The notes beneath the pieces were generated by a model, which worked only from the letters and a program-made list of their open reading frames with translations, did not search any database and was not told the DNA's origin. Shown piece after piece: positions 8,646 through 17,451 of a stretch of DNA of 28,625 nt. The translations under genes and the position numbers were made by a program. Location of the stretch: positions 1 to 28,625 of IMG/VR virus record IMGVR_UViG_3300021962_000492; one strand, written 5' to 3'. The stretch comes from a virus. Position 1 is the stretch's first letter, and each line of letters begins with the position of its first letter.

Positions 8646-9389
8646 TTACTTCAATTTTTTCTCGATCATCTTATACAATTCAAGACCATCATCACTTTGT
8701 AGATAAGCCATAAGTAATTTAACTGGGTCTTCACCAAATGGGATACCCATTAATTTTTTCTTATTTTCTGTAAAGTTAAAGTAGATATCTCTATTGTTGT
8801 TTTTAAGTAAAAACAATCCTTCTTGTAAAGCTTTAGCAGCAATATTACGTAAACGTAATTCAGGATCATCTAAGATGTCTAAGAATTCTTGTGCATTGTT
8901 ACGAGCATACAATAAGATATCTCTATTTAATTCTTCGCTAGATAATTTATCTACACGAGAACCAAGTAGAATACGACCGATAGCTTCTTTAGTAGCTAAG
9001 TCTAAGTTACGAGCTGCATTCAATGCATCCATCTGAACGTAAATCCAATCGATTTGCTCAGATGCATCTTTCTTAGTATCTATTTCTTCAAATATCACGC
9101 CATTACCTGGGTGAAATGATAAGAATTTTTGTAATACTTGATTAGTTTTTGGTACAGTAAGTAGACCGTCTTCAAAGATAATTGGTTCTAAGATAGCGTG
9201 GCCATCTTGTTCATCTTCAAATGGTGACTTCTGATTTGTTGCGTAACGCAATGGACGATTCTGTCCTGTTTGTTCATCAAACCATAATAATGGCTTACGA
9301 GCAGAATTTCTCGAAGCCAACATTAATGACATTGGGAATGTTTTTCTTTTAAGGACATACATCTTGTCCTCGATAGTTACTTTTGACAT
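8646..9389 (-). CDS. Conserved capsid-adjacent protein of unknown function
   Basis: This 247-residue soluble protein has no signal peptide or membrane segment. The N-terminal half is beta-like and contains a conserved-looking stretch around residues 35-60 (Leu-Trp-Phe-Asp-Glu, Arg-Pro-Leu-Arg-Tyr, Pro-Phe-Glu-Asp-Glu-Gln), then His-Pro-Gly-Asn-Gly near residue 93. The C-terminal half is helical and charged. It directly follows the capsid gene and is bracketed by a terminator on each side, so it seems to be expressed separately from both neighbours. A head completion, auxiliary capsid or assembly role is possible from position alone. I do not recognise a named family. Confidence 0.65.
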   Translation of the reverse strand: MSKVTIEDKMYVLKRKTFPMSLMLASRNSARKPLLWFDEQTGQNRPLRYATNQKSPFEDEQDGHAILEPIIFEDGLLTVPKTNQVLQKFLSFHPGNGVIFEEIDTKKDASEQIDWIYVQMDALNAARNLDLATKEAIGRILLGSRVDKLSSEELNRDILLYARNNAQEFLDILDDPELRLRNIAAKALQEGLFLLKNNNRDIYFNFTENKKKLMGIPFGEDPVKLLMAYLQSDDGLELYKMIEKKLK

Positions 9390-9411
9390 TTGATTATAAT
9401 TTAAGTTTTAA

Positions 9412-9442
9412 AAATAAATAAGGGGAGGATTGCTCCTCCCCA
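9412..9442 (-). terminator. Rho-independent terminator after the major capsid gene
   Basis: On the minus strand GGGGAGGA and TCCTCCCC form a perfect 8-bp stem closed by a GCAA tetraloop of the stable GNRA class, followed by a T-rich stretch (TTATTTATTTTT). It begins about 9 bases past the capsid stop codon. Confidence 0.85.
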
Positions 9443-9450
9443 ATATTTTA

Positions 9451-10866
9451 CTATGCTTCGAACAAGAAGAAGTTGTTCGCACCAAGTGTACATAATGCAC
9501 GCTCAGATAAGAAGTTAACCTCCATTGCATCTAGGTCGCTAGTTTGAGCACCACCAGCAGAACCTGTGATCCAAGTCTTGTAACGACGATCTTCAGTCTC
9601 AGAAGCACGGTAACGAACGTGTAAGAACGGACGTTTAGCGTTTTTACCTAAGATTTGATCGTAAACTGTAGTAGAACCTGCAGGTACCAAGATACCGTTG
9701 ATAGCTCCACCTACGATTCCACCACGAAGAGTTGCATCGTTCAAGTATTTCCAGTCAGTCTTGTAGAAGTCATAACCACGCTTGAATCCTTTGAAACCTA
9801 AGTTCAAAGCCATGTTCTCATCGTTATCGAACAAACCGTAAGAAGTACCGTTTGTACCGTAAGAGTTTTGAGAAGCTAACATATCATCGATATCGAATGA
9901 GAAGTTACGGTTCAAGAAAATTACGTTTTCTTGGATAGAACCTTGCTTGTCAAGACGTTGGATGATTGAATCGAAATCCGCTAAAGTAGTTGGGTTACCA
10001 CCTGCCCATACGTTACCACGAGTAGCAACAGCATCAAATAAACCTTCAGTACCAGCAGCACCAGGTTGTACTTGAGAAGCAGCAACTGTTAAGTAAGTTA
10101 AAGCACCTGAACCAGCTTCTGCAGGAACACCTTCAACCATTGACATCTCTAAGTAGTCTTCGAAACGTAAACGAGTCTCGTGCTCAGATTTGATGTACCA
10201 TAAGTATCCAGTAGCACCGTTCTCAGAAGTTACTTCAACCCAACCGATTTGAGCCATGTCAGAACCAGATACAGTGTACTTGTCCTTGATGATGATAGGC
10301 TTGTTCTCGAAAAATACATCTTCAGATTCCAAAGAACCAATCATACCTGTAGAACCCTTAGTGAATTCAGAACCGTAAACGAATGCCGTAGAAACAGCAT
10401 TAGCCGCAATAGTTTGACCACCACCTGCGTAGTAAGCTACAGTGAAAGTGTCGTTAGTAGAGTTAACTGCAGTGATAACAGCTTTGTCAGAAGCAGAACC
10501 AGAGTTAGCTGACAAGAAAACTGTTTGGTTAACACGGAAGTTAACAGTTACGTTAGAGTCATTCACAGTCCATGTTGCAGTATCAGATCCAGCTACAGCT
10601 GTAGTTGTTACGTTAACATATTTTGTGTGTAAACGTCCTTGCTCTGCCCATTTGATTAAGTCAGAGTTAGACGGCATCTCAGCTCCTACTAAACGTAAGA
10701 AAGATGCAATAGAGCGATTACCATAACGCTCGAATTCCTTCTCATAAGTATCTGGAAGATACTGATTCATGAAGTCGAAGTTAGTGATGTAGTTTGTAGG
10801 CAATGTAGCTTTTACCGCTGACGGTTGTAAAGCAAAGCCTGGGGTACTTTGAACTGATCCAGCCAT
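9451..10866 (-). CDS. Major capsid protein (HK97-fold, crAss-like)
   Basis: This 471-residue protein carries a block at about residues 30-80 (Asn-Gln-Tyr-Leu-Pro-Asp, Tyr-Glu-Lys-Glu-Phe-Glu-Arg-Tyr-Gly-Asn, Phe-Leu-Arg-Leu-Val-Gly-Ala-Glu-Met-Pro) that I recognise from crAss-like major capsid proteins. The length also fits that family. Residues about 84-165 are a Thr/Val/Asn-rich beta segment that could be a small surface domain inserted near the N-arm. It forms the icosahedral shell. It follows the scaffold-like gene by 18 bases and is followed at once by a strong terminator, as expected for the most abundant late product. Base composition is more GC-rich than nearby genes, suggesting codon selection for high expression. 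Confidence 0.88.
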   Translation of the reverse strand: MAGSVQSTPGFALQPSAVKATLPTNYITNFDFMNQYLPDTYEKEFERYGNRSIASFLRLVGAEMPSNSDLIKWAEQGRLHTKYVNVTTTAVAGSDTATWTVNDSNVTVNFRVNQTVFLSANSGSASDKAVITAVNSTNDTFTVAYYAGGGQTIAANAVSTAFVYGSEFTKGSTGMIGSLESEDVFFENKPIIIKDKYTVSGSDMAQIGWVEVTSENGATGYLWYIKSEHETRLRFEDYLEMSMVEGVPAEAGSGALTYLTVAASQVQPGAAGTEGLFDAVATRGNVWAGGNPTTLADFDSIIQRLDKQGSIQENVIFLNRNFSFDIDDMLASQNSYGTNGTSYGLFDNDENMALNLGFKGFKRGYDFYKTDWKYLNDATLRGGIVGGAINGILVPAGSTTVYDQILGKNAKRPFLHVRYRASETEDRRYKTWITGSAGGAQTSDLDAMEVNFLSERALCTLGANNFFLFEA

Positions 10867-10884
10867 TTTTTTTGTTTTTGTTTT

Positions 10885-12018
10885 TTAAAGTTTTCTAATT
10901 TTTAATCTATTGCCGTGATCGCTGTCCAATGATGTTACTTTAAATCCTCCTTTATCTAGTGGTTGCCCTGTTGTACGAACGCTACCCATATCAATATTTT
11001 TGCTCTGCTTTGCAGATTCATCTATTGCATCAGATTTGCCTTGTTCGTAAAAGAACTTTGCAAAAGAGTCAGGGTTCATAGCAACTGCCATTGTCTTGTG
11101 ATACGACTTAGCATCTTTGATATATCCTTTTTCATCAATAAAATTATTGAAGAATTTAGATATGTCTAGTTGCTTGTTTTTTAAGTCTTCTGGATTACTA
11201 GGTTTCCAAGACAAATCCTTATCACCAATACCGAACTTGAAACCTTCAAATTCATTGTTGAATAATTCATTAGTCTTCTGAACAAAGTATTCAGATTTCT
11301 TAGCCTGCTCCTGCTGTTGTGCAGTTGCTTGGCTTACGTATTGCTTATAAGACTCCAAAGCTTGCTGATCTTCTTGAGAGATAGACGATGTGCCAATCGA
11401 CTCGAGTGGCGTTCTATACTTCTCTTTCTGTTCATCAAAATACTTCGATGCCTTAGTTAGCTCTTTTTTAAATGCAAGTTTTTTCTTCTTGATATCACGC
11501 TCGTCATCCATCTCCTCATCATAGCCAAATCTATCAGCCATTTCATATTGGATATCTTCATCGTCTAACTCAGGATTCATCTCTTTTAAATACGTAGCTA
11601 ATAAACGCTCCGGTTTCTCATTTGAAAAATCTTGATTAACACGATAGAAGTCTTCTAACCCACGACCTGTTTCTTTCTTGAACTTTAAAAAAGCTGATAC
11701 ATCTTCAGGTAATAATTCCTGAGGTGCCTCAACTGGTTTAAACAAGTCGTCGATAGTATCAACTTCTTTATTATACTTGCTTCTAATATATGAAAGAACG
11801 TCTTCGTCATCAAATGATGGCGCAGGTGGAGTCGATTGCTCTTCTCCTTTGAAATCATTTGCTGTGTCGGGTTCAGCAGGGATTTCTACTTTTAAGGTTT
11901 CTTGCTCCTCAATTTGAGGGATACCTGTTTTTTCCTCATGTACTTTAAGTAGATTTTCTTCTACTTCTTGGACAGACTTCTCTTCAAAGTCTACCAGTTT
12001 TACTTGAAAATTTTCCAT
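10885..12018 (-). CDS. Acidic scaffold-like capsid assembly protein
   Basis: This 377-residue protein is highly charged and mostly helical. Residues 1-80 are acidic with Pro and Glu. Residues 100-210 alternate Glu/Asp/Lys with coiled-coil potential, including acidic clusters near 165-175. The C-terminus is basic (Arg-Leu-Lys-Ile-Arg-Lys-Leu). It has no enzyme motif that I can see, in particular no clear protease catalytic set. Position between the portal and the major capsid gene, with this composition, is classic for a scaffolding protein that guides procapsid assembly. Scaffolds diverge fast, so the call is by position and composition. A candidate promoter lies in the gap before it. Confidence 0.65.
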   Translation of the reverse strand: MENFQVKLVDFEEKSVQEVEENLLKVHEEKTGIPQIEEQETLKVEIPAEPDTANDFKGEEQSTPPAPSFDDEDVLSYIRSKYNKEVDTIDDLFKPVEAPQELLPEDVSAFLKFKKETGRGLEDFYRVNQDFSNEKPERLLATYLKEMNPELDDEDIQYEMADRFGYDEEMDDERDIKKKKLAFKKELTKASKYFDEQKEKYRTPLESIGTSSISQEDQQALESYKQYVSQATAQQQEQAKKSEYFVQKTNELFNNEFEGFKFGIGDKDLSWKPSNPEDLKNKQLDISKFFNNFIDEKGYIKDAKSYHKTMAVAMNPDSFAKFFYEQGKSDAIDESAKQSKNIDMGSVRTTGQPLDKGGFKVTSLDSDHGNRLKIRKL

Positions 12019-12039
12019 TATTATTTAATTTAATTTGCA

Positions 12040-12072
12040 CAAAAGTAATAAATAAATTTATCTTGGATTAAA
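12040..12072 (-). promoter_or_regulatory. Candidate Bacteroidota-type promoter for the scaffold and capsid genes
   Basis: On the minus strand TACTTTTG (12040-12047) fits the TAnnTTTG -7 element. A TTTA (12069-12072) lies about 21 bases upstream, close to the TTTG -33 element and its usual spacing. The start codon is 21 bases downstream of the -7 element. It lies in the 39-base gap between the portal and scaffold genes, where extra transcription into the capsid gene would be useful. Confidence 0.45.
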
Positions 12073-14487
12073 CTCCTCTAAACTGAAGCCATCAAGCGAA
12101 TCTTCATCAGACTCAAAGTTCATGGCAGGTAAGTCTTTTTGACGTTGTTCAATCAATTTTGACTGCTGTGTGGCTTGTAGTTTTGTTCTGTTATCCTTAG
12201 CCTTTTCCTTATCCATGTCAAGTTGTTTTATCCTCTCGACCTCCATTCCTTTGAGTTGCATATTGAATTCAAACTCTTTCTGCATCAACTGCTCTTTGAT
12301 TTGAGCCTCAGCTTGCATGCGTTGAATATCAAACTGCATTTGTGCTTGAGCAAGTTGTGCTTTAGCACCAGCCTCAGCTTGAACTTTTTGTAATGCTGCT
12401 TGTGCAGATGCTTGAGATGACTGGATGTTACCTTGAGTTTGCATTTCAATTTTAGCCTGCTCTTGCTCCATGTCTTGCTTCTGCTTCTGCTTACGCTTAA
12501 ACTTAAGCAACTCATTAGCAAGTTTAAGATTCTTCATCTGACGAATATCAATCGCATCCTCTAGACTAATCTGATCACGCTGTAAAGCCATCTGAATGTT
12601 AGCCTCAAGTTGTGCTTTCTGATCCTCGTCTGGAGATACCTCAATAAATACACCAAAGTCATACATGTATAATTCTTTGATTTCATCAAGAATACCTACA
12701 GCAAACTTACCAATCTGTAAAGTAAATTGTTCTTTAAAATCAGAATACTCTAAGATGTCAGCCACACGACATGACAAAGCCTCAGATAAGCGACGAGTAA
12801 TAAATAAACTTCCTTCTAAGATATGACGTGTCGCTGTGTTAGAGTTTAACGCAGCAAGTTTTTGTACGCCAACTAATGCATCAGGATTTGGAGAGGAAGC
12901 ATCTCTAGCTTCGTTCAATCCTGTTACATCTCTAATCATTGACAAGTATTGATTGTATGCATTAATCAACGCAGTAATCTTAGCTTGTCCACTATTGGTA
13001 TTAAGTTCTTGGATAGGTATCTTACCATGGTTAAATTCACCATCGACAGTTGAACTACGTCCAATAACACTACCCGTTTGGAAATATAATCTTAATGCAT
13101 CCTCTGGATTGTATGCTGCTCCTGTACCCAAGTCAACCTCGTTGATACCATCAGCATCAATGTAAACACCATCAGGTACAACACGTTGTAATACTTGTTG
13201 TAATTTTAAGTGAGTTAATTGAATCAAGTCAGCAAACGGAATCATACGACGAGTCAATGACTCAATAACTCCTTTGTACATACGTGGTGCAACAGCAATA
13301 TACTGAGGCAAAGCATACTGAGATGCAGACTTAGGGCGAACCATATTCTTAGCAAGCTCCCATTTTAATAGGTAACTTGATCCCATAACCATAACACCTT
13401 CGTACCAAACATCAATACGTTTTTCAATACGCTCGAAACGCTCTTCCATTCCTTCTGGAACTTGGAAGTTTTCATCTTTCTCAATTACTCTTGTTCCTCC
13501 GTTTTCCGTGTATTTCTTTTTGTAGACATACGTTTTATCAGTCTTATAATTGAAATACAATAAAGTAACAACGTCTCTGTTAAACAGGTCGCTACGATAA
13601 GGGCGAAGTACGCCATAGTAATTATACCAAGCTGTACCAAGCTGCTGAATTTCCGCAAGCTCTTCATTAGTAATGTCAGGTTTGATTTTAATAAGTTCAG
13701 TAATAGGTACTTGCTTAACTTCGCCAAAATAGAAACAGTCGTCAAAAGTTGGTGACTCCGTGTAACTATATACCATATTTGCAGGGTCCACATATTCTAC
13801 TTTTACTCCAGTTCCAGGTACAAATGAATGCTTAACCATACCGATACCAATTGTAGTGATATCGTAGTCAACCATTTTCCTAACATCATTATAATGATTT
13901 AAATCTAAAATTGTATTAATGGCTTCCTCTTCTGCAATCTCAATAGCAGGCTTATATTTGAGTTGCATGTATAAGCTCAACTCTTCTTCATTAGCCGGTA
14001 ACTCATCAGGATTAACATCAAAAGTATCTACTCCGAACTGCTCTTTGATTTGCATCAGAACATCTTTTGATAGCATATTTGCCTCAACCATTTCCTGATG
14101 CTTGCTCTTTTTTTCGATAGACATTGCATCTTGCGCATATGCCTTAACCTCAAAAAGACGGTCATTCATCCCATTAACAACGATATCAACAAACTTAGGG
14201 ATGATGGGAACAGGAGTCCAGTCTAGGTTGATATGTGACATATCCCCATCTACTTGGAATTGATCTTTGTATTTTGCTATTGGTTGTTCTCCACGAGCAT
14301 ATAATCTAATGCGATGAAAATCAATCCATTGAGAATAGTATCGACAGTTATTACCTGTCTTGGCAAACCATTCCCACATGATACTTTGTCCTACTTTTAA
14401 TCCGAATTCTTTAGAAGCTTTTTCTGCATCTGTCGCCAACTGTGTCGGAAAGTTGGTCGGATTAATCATTATTAAAGGGTCGTTCAT
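12058..14487 (-). CDS. Portal protein
   Basis: This 809-residue protein has the size and gene position of the crAss-like portal. It follows TerL with an ATGA overlap and precedes the scaffold and capsid genes. The first 600 residues are a mixed alpha/beta body with motifs typical of portals, including a long helix-rich stem region and Arg-Asp-Val-Thr-Gly-Leu-Asn-Glu-Ala near residue 527. Residues about 650-790 are a long Gln/Glu/Lys/Ala/Met coiled coil, likely the barrel or an internal extension. Twelve copies would form the ring at one vertex through which DNA enters and to which the neck proteins dock. No frameshift or truncation is visible. Confidence 0.85.
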   Translation of the reverse strand: MNDPLIMINPTNFPTQLATDAEKASKEFGLKVGQSIMWEWFAKTGNNCRYYSQWIDFHRIRLYARGEQPIAKYKDQFQVDGDMSHINLDWTPVPIIPKFVDIVVNGMNDRLFEVKAYAQDAMSIEKKSKHQEMVEANMLSKDVLMQIKEQFGVDTFDVNPDELPANEEELSLYMQLKYKPAIEIAEEEAINTILDLNHYNDVRKMVDYDITTIGIGMVKHSFVPGTGVKVEYVDPANMVYSYTESPTFDDCFYFGEVKQVPITELIKIKPDITNEELAEIQQLGTAWYNYYGVLRPYRSDLFNRDVVTLLYFNYKTDKTYVYKKKYTENGGTRVIEKDENFQVPEGMEERFERIEKRIDVWYEGVMVMGSSYLLKWELAKNMVRPKSASQYALPQYIAVAPRMYKGVIESLTRRMIPFADLIQLTHLKLQQVLQRVVPDGVYIDADGINEVDLGTGAAYNPEDALRLYFQTGSVIGRSSTVDGEFNHGKIPIQELNTNSGQAKITALINAYNQYLSMIRDVTGLNEARDASSPNPDALVGVQKLAALNSNTATRHILEGSLFITRRLSEALSCRVADILEYSDFKEQFTLQIGKFAVGILDEIKELYMYDFGVFIEVSPDEDQKAQLEANIQMALQRDQISLEDAIDIRQMKNLKLANELLKFKRKQKQKQDMEQEQAKIEMQTQGNIQSSQASAQAALQKVQAEAGAKAQLAQAQMQFDIQRMQAEAQIKEQLMQKEFEFNMQLKGMEVERIKQLDMDKEKAKDNRTKLQATQQSKLIEQRQKDLPAMNFESDEDSLDGFSLEEFNPR

Positions 14488-16697
14488 ATTATTTTCAGTC
14501 TACTCGCTGAACCGCTGTTATCGTATCTTGCAAATTTAATGCTTATTTTTGACTCTTTTTTTATCGGCATATAAATATGCTTTTGGTTTGCCATAATCGC
14601 TAAACCAGAACTAATCGAAGCATCATACTTCGTTCTATCGTTCACGTTAAATTTAGACCAATCTAAAAGAGTTCTATTGAATGGCATATTACCTATCTCA
14701 TCTGGGTTTCGGTATGTACCTTCTAAATCGTATCCTACATATTTCTCAATGTAAGTTCCGATACCTGCTGCGTGCGCTTGCTTCATGTCTTCACTTGAAG
14801 ACGGTATTCCACCAATCTCAAGTTCAGTGAAAGACAATTTTGCTTTATGCTTATCGGGTCTATTCATAGAAAAACCACGATAGCCTCTATTCTTAAAGTG
14901 ATAGAGTAGACGTGCTTTGTTATTCTCTGCAAGTATGGGCATGCCATAGAATACACAAGCCATAAGTACCTCTTCAAAGAATATCTCTGCAGTCTGTGGA
15001 CGAGCAACGTACTCTAAGAAGAACGCATTTGACGGAGCATTCTCCATATTAAACTTAGTGAGACCATGAAGAGCACCATTCGACCCACCAAAAGTAGCAC
15101 CCGAAATATCATAAGGGTCACATCCAAAAGCACCAACGTGTTCATTGAGAGGATATTTGATTCCATTTTTAGTTATATAGTTATTACGCATTGCAATATC
15201 TGGAATCCAGGACACGATAAACCGACCGCTCTTGTCGGGTGTCCAAATAACCTCTGTATCCTTCTCACCATTTTTCCAGTGAAAAAATCCTCTCGTTAGT
15301 ACACGATCAGCTATCATGCCATCGTTGTAATCTATCTGCTGATATATTTTGGTTAAGTTATAAATAGATGAATTAGTCACATCACGAAAAGCGTGAGACT
15401 CTGTCCTAGGGAACTGTCTATAGAATTCATTAAGCGCATCAGGATTTGACTTTAATGATGCAACCTCATTGTTCCAATACTCAATAACACCTTGGGTAAT
15501 CCATGTTCCTTCAGCTGAACGAACTGGCTTCTCAGGAGTATCTAGTACAGCGTGGCCGTACTCATCAATATATCCCTCAAAATTATACTCCATCGGTATA
15601 AATAAAGCATACAGACCCGAAAGAGTCTGCCCGTTCTTATTGCGTTTCCTAACATTAGAATCTTCATATAATCTTTTATAATTTTCTCCACCTTTATCTA
15701 GTGCATTGGATGTTGATCCCATCATACACTTACCAATAATCCTTGCTCCTAGTCGAAGACAAGTCTTACGAATACGCCACCCATTCTCGATGTTCATTGG
15801 TTTCTCTAACTTGGCAGCCTCGTCCTCAATTAAGAATCTAAGCTTCTCACCATCGTACGAGTTGTCTGCTGTGTTACGCCAGTCAATCGATGTATCTAGT
15901 CCGTCTATTTCTTCATCTTGCTCTTGGTCCATGTTCTTACGTGTAATCTTAGAAGCAGGTACACGGAAGGCAAGTTCAGTCTTTGGTGTGGTCATACCAT
16001 CACGTACGGGCTGAAAGAAGAATGGGTAGTTGTTGGCAATTGGAACAACCTTATCAGTAAACATTTTCTTAGCATCTGGTCCTGTCTTAGAGACCATACC
16101 AATACGTGCATCCTTTGCAAGAGTAGCAATATCAACTGATACCGAGGAGGCCATAAACGAAAATCCAGAACGACGGTTCTTTAGGTAACACATCCCAAAA
16201 CATCTTGGATCTGCACGACATGCTTCCCAAAACAGAAAGAATATTCTATTCGACTCACGGAAGTCAGGATGGCCTACGTCAGTCTTGCTCCATTGTAGGT
16301 ACATGTAATGGTGACCTGTAATGTAAGTTTTTACCTTATTGTTGATGAACCAATAGCCAAGTTCACGTCGATCAAATTCTTGCTCGATAAAGTCAACCCA
16401 TTGATTCTTAAAAGAATTATCACGTCGGTTCCAATCAAAGATTGTCTTGATGCGAGATAGTTCTTTAGGCAATTCAGTATACTCCCACTTGTTGCCTTTG
16501 TAGTCAACTTTATTAGGAGTCTGTGGAAGAGCAACTTTCAAGCCTTGTATCTCATAGATGTCTCCAACGGTACCGTCTTTAGATATAATAACAATATCAT
16601 ATTCAGGATCCCATCCATACTCCCACTGATTCTTAGCGTTCTTTTTATCAAGAACTTTCTGTGGTATAACATCAACAAGAAGTTTGTGTAAACTCAT
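14484..16697 (-). CDS. terL: Terminase large subunit
   Basis: This 737-residue packaging motor has an N-terminal ATPase and a C-terminal nuclease. The Walker A is the non-classical Lys-Asn-Arg-Arg-Ser-Gly-Phe-Ser-Phe at about 173-181. Walker B is Leu-Arg-Phe-Leu-Ile-Glu-Asp-Glu at about 286-293. A Met-Gly-Ser-Thr coupling motif lies near 326-329. Phe-Tyr-Arg-Gln-Phe-Pro-Arg-Thr-Glu near 425-433 is a typical terminase linker motif. The RNase H-like nuclease begins near 520, with Gly-Cys-Asp-Pro-Tyr-Asp giving a first metal-binding Asp at 527. It pumps DNA into the procapsid through the portal encoded next to it. The start is in a TAATG overlap with the upstream oxygenase gene. Confidence 0.92.
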   Translation of the reverse strand: MSLHKLLVDVIPQKVLDKKNAKNQWEYGWDPEYDIVIISKDGTVGDIYEIQGLKVALPQTPNKVDYKGNKWEYTELPKELSRIKTIFDWNRRDNSFKNQWVDFIEQEFDRRELGYWFINNKVKTYITGHHYMYLQWSKTDVGHPDFRESNRIFFLFWEACRADPRCFGMCYLKNRRSGFSFMASSVSVDIATLAKDARIGMVSKTGPDAKKMFTDKVVPIANNYPFFFQPVRDGMTTPKTELAFRVPASKITRKNMDQEQDEEIDGLDTSIDWRNTADNSYDGEKLRFLIEDEAAKLEKPMNIENGWRIRKTCLRLGARIIGKCMMGSTSNALDKGGENYKRLYEDSNVRKRNKNGQTLSGLYALFIPMEYNFEGYIDEYGHAVLDTPEKPVRSAEGTWITQGVIEYWNNEVASLKSNPDALNEFYRQFPRTESHAFRDVTNSSIYNLTKIYQQIDYNDGMIADRVLTRGFFHWKNGEKDTEVIWTPDKSGRFIVSWIPDIAMRNNYITKNGIKYPLNEHVGAFGCDPYDISGATFGGSNGALHGLTKFNMENAPSNAFFLEYVARPQTAEIFFEEVLMACVFYGMPILAENNKARLLYHFKNRGYRGFSMNRPDKHKAKLSFTELEIGGIPSSSEDMKQAHAAGIGTYIEKYVGYDLEGTYRNPDEIGNMPFNRTLLDWSKFNVNDRTKYDASISSGLAIMANQKHIYMPIKKESKISIKFARYDNSGSASRLKII

Positions 16698-17167
16698 TAT
16701 TTCTTTTTCATGAAAATAACCTGAATTAATCTTGACTCATCTCCGCTTCCAAAGTTCTCGTATATATTTCTAGCGTGCGGAACTTCAGCATCAAATACAA
16801 ATAATCTATTGTATTTAGCATTAACTATTAATATTGGATTATTATCATTGTCATACAATGTAGTTCCGTCAAGTTTATTTTCTTTTTTATTTAAATACAA
16901 TATTGCTGTCTTATCTCCCATCATATCATCTGTATGAATAAAGTTAGGTTCTATTTGACCTTTAGGAGATTGTCTAATAAAATTATATGTTATCTGATAA
17001 TCAGGGAATTTATCATTTATTATGGATGCTAAAGAATCAAATTCTCTTGGTTGTATACCTTTAAAAATACTATCCCCTGCAACCACGTCTATAAATTGAC
17101 CTGATAAAATTTCAGAAACATAAGAATCTATATCATTAATTGTATTGTCAACAACAAAGACTTCCAT
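16697..17167 (-). CDS. 2OG-Fe(II) oxygenase-like protein
   Basis: This 156-residue protein has the facial triad of a 2-oxoglutarate/Fe(II) dioxygenase: His78-Thr-Asp80, distal His131 in Pro-His-Ala-Arg-Asn, and Arg146 in Ser-Arg-Leu-Ile-Gln for binding 2-oxoglutarate. The strand Thr-Ala-Ile-Leu-Tyr-Leu-Asn lies between them, as expected for the jelly-roll core. It is short but complete for this fold. It is wedged between a small protein gene and TerL, sharing one base with the TerL start. The substrate is unknown: a virion protein, a nucleotide base or a host metabolite are all possible. It differs clearly from the second oxygenase at 21772-22356. Confidence 0.75.
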   Translation of the reverse strand: MEVFVVDNTINDIDSYVSEILSGQFIDVVAGDSIFKGIQPREFDSLASIINDKFPDYQITYNFIRQSPKGQIEPNFIHTDDMMGDKTAILYLNKKENKLDGTTLYDNDNNPILIVNAKYNRLFVFDAEVPHARNIYENFGSGDESRLIQVIFMKKK

Positions 17168-17169
17168 AA

Positions 17170-17451
17170 TTATTTGCTTTTAGCTCTAGATTCTGCAAAC
17201 CCTCTGTTTGTATTGACTTGGTTATTAACTACGCCTTCAATGATATTATTCTCTTCTTCTACACGCTTAAGAATCTCGAACGCATCCATGATGGCGAGCT
17301 TCTTTGCTTGAGCGGCATTCTTTAACTTATCAGCACTAAGGTCATCCTCAGCATGCGTTACAATCTTTTCTTCTGCAACCTTAATTAATTCTTCAACGGC
17401 TTTATACCCAGAATCAATTATGCGTTTCTTTAAGTCCGTTATCTTGTTCAT
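17170..17451 (-). CDS. Small helical protein, possible terminase small subunit
   Basis: This 93-residue protein is charged and nearly all helical, with Ala/Lys/Glu-rich heptads through residues 15-70. It lies two genes upstream of TerL, where a small terminase subunit that recognises DNA might be expected. I see no clear helix-turn-helix and do not recognise the family, so the terminase idea is positional. Its start overlaps the end of the 194-residue gene by 38 bases in another frame; an internal start would shorten an otherwise regular N-terminal helix. Confidence 0.55.
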   Translation of the reverse strand: MNKITDLKKRIIDSGYKAVEELIKVAEEKIVTHAEDDLSADKLKNAAQAKKLAIMDAFEILKRVEEENNIIEGVVNNQVNTNRGFAESRAKSK

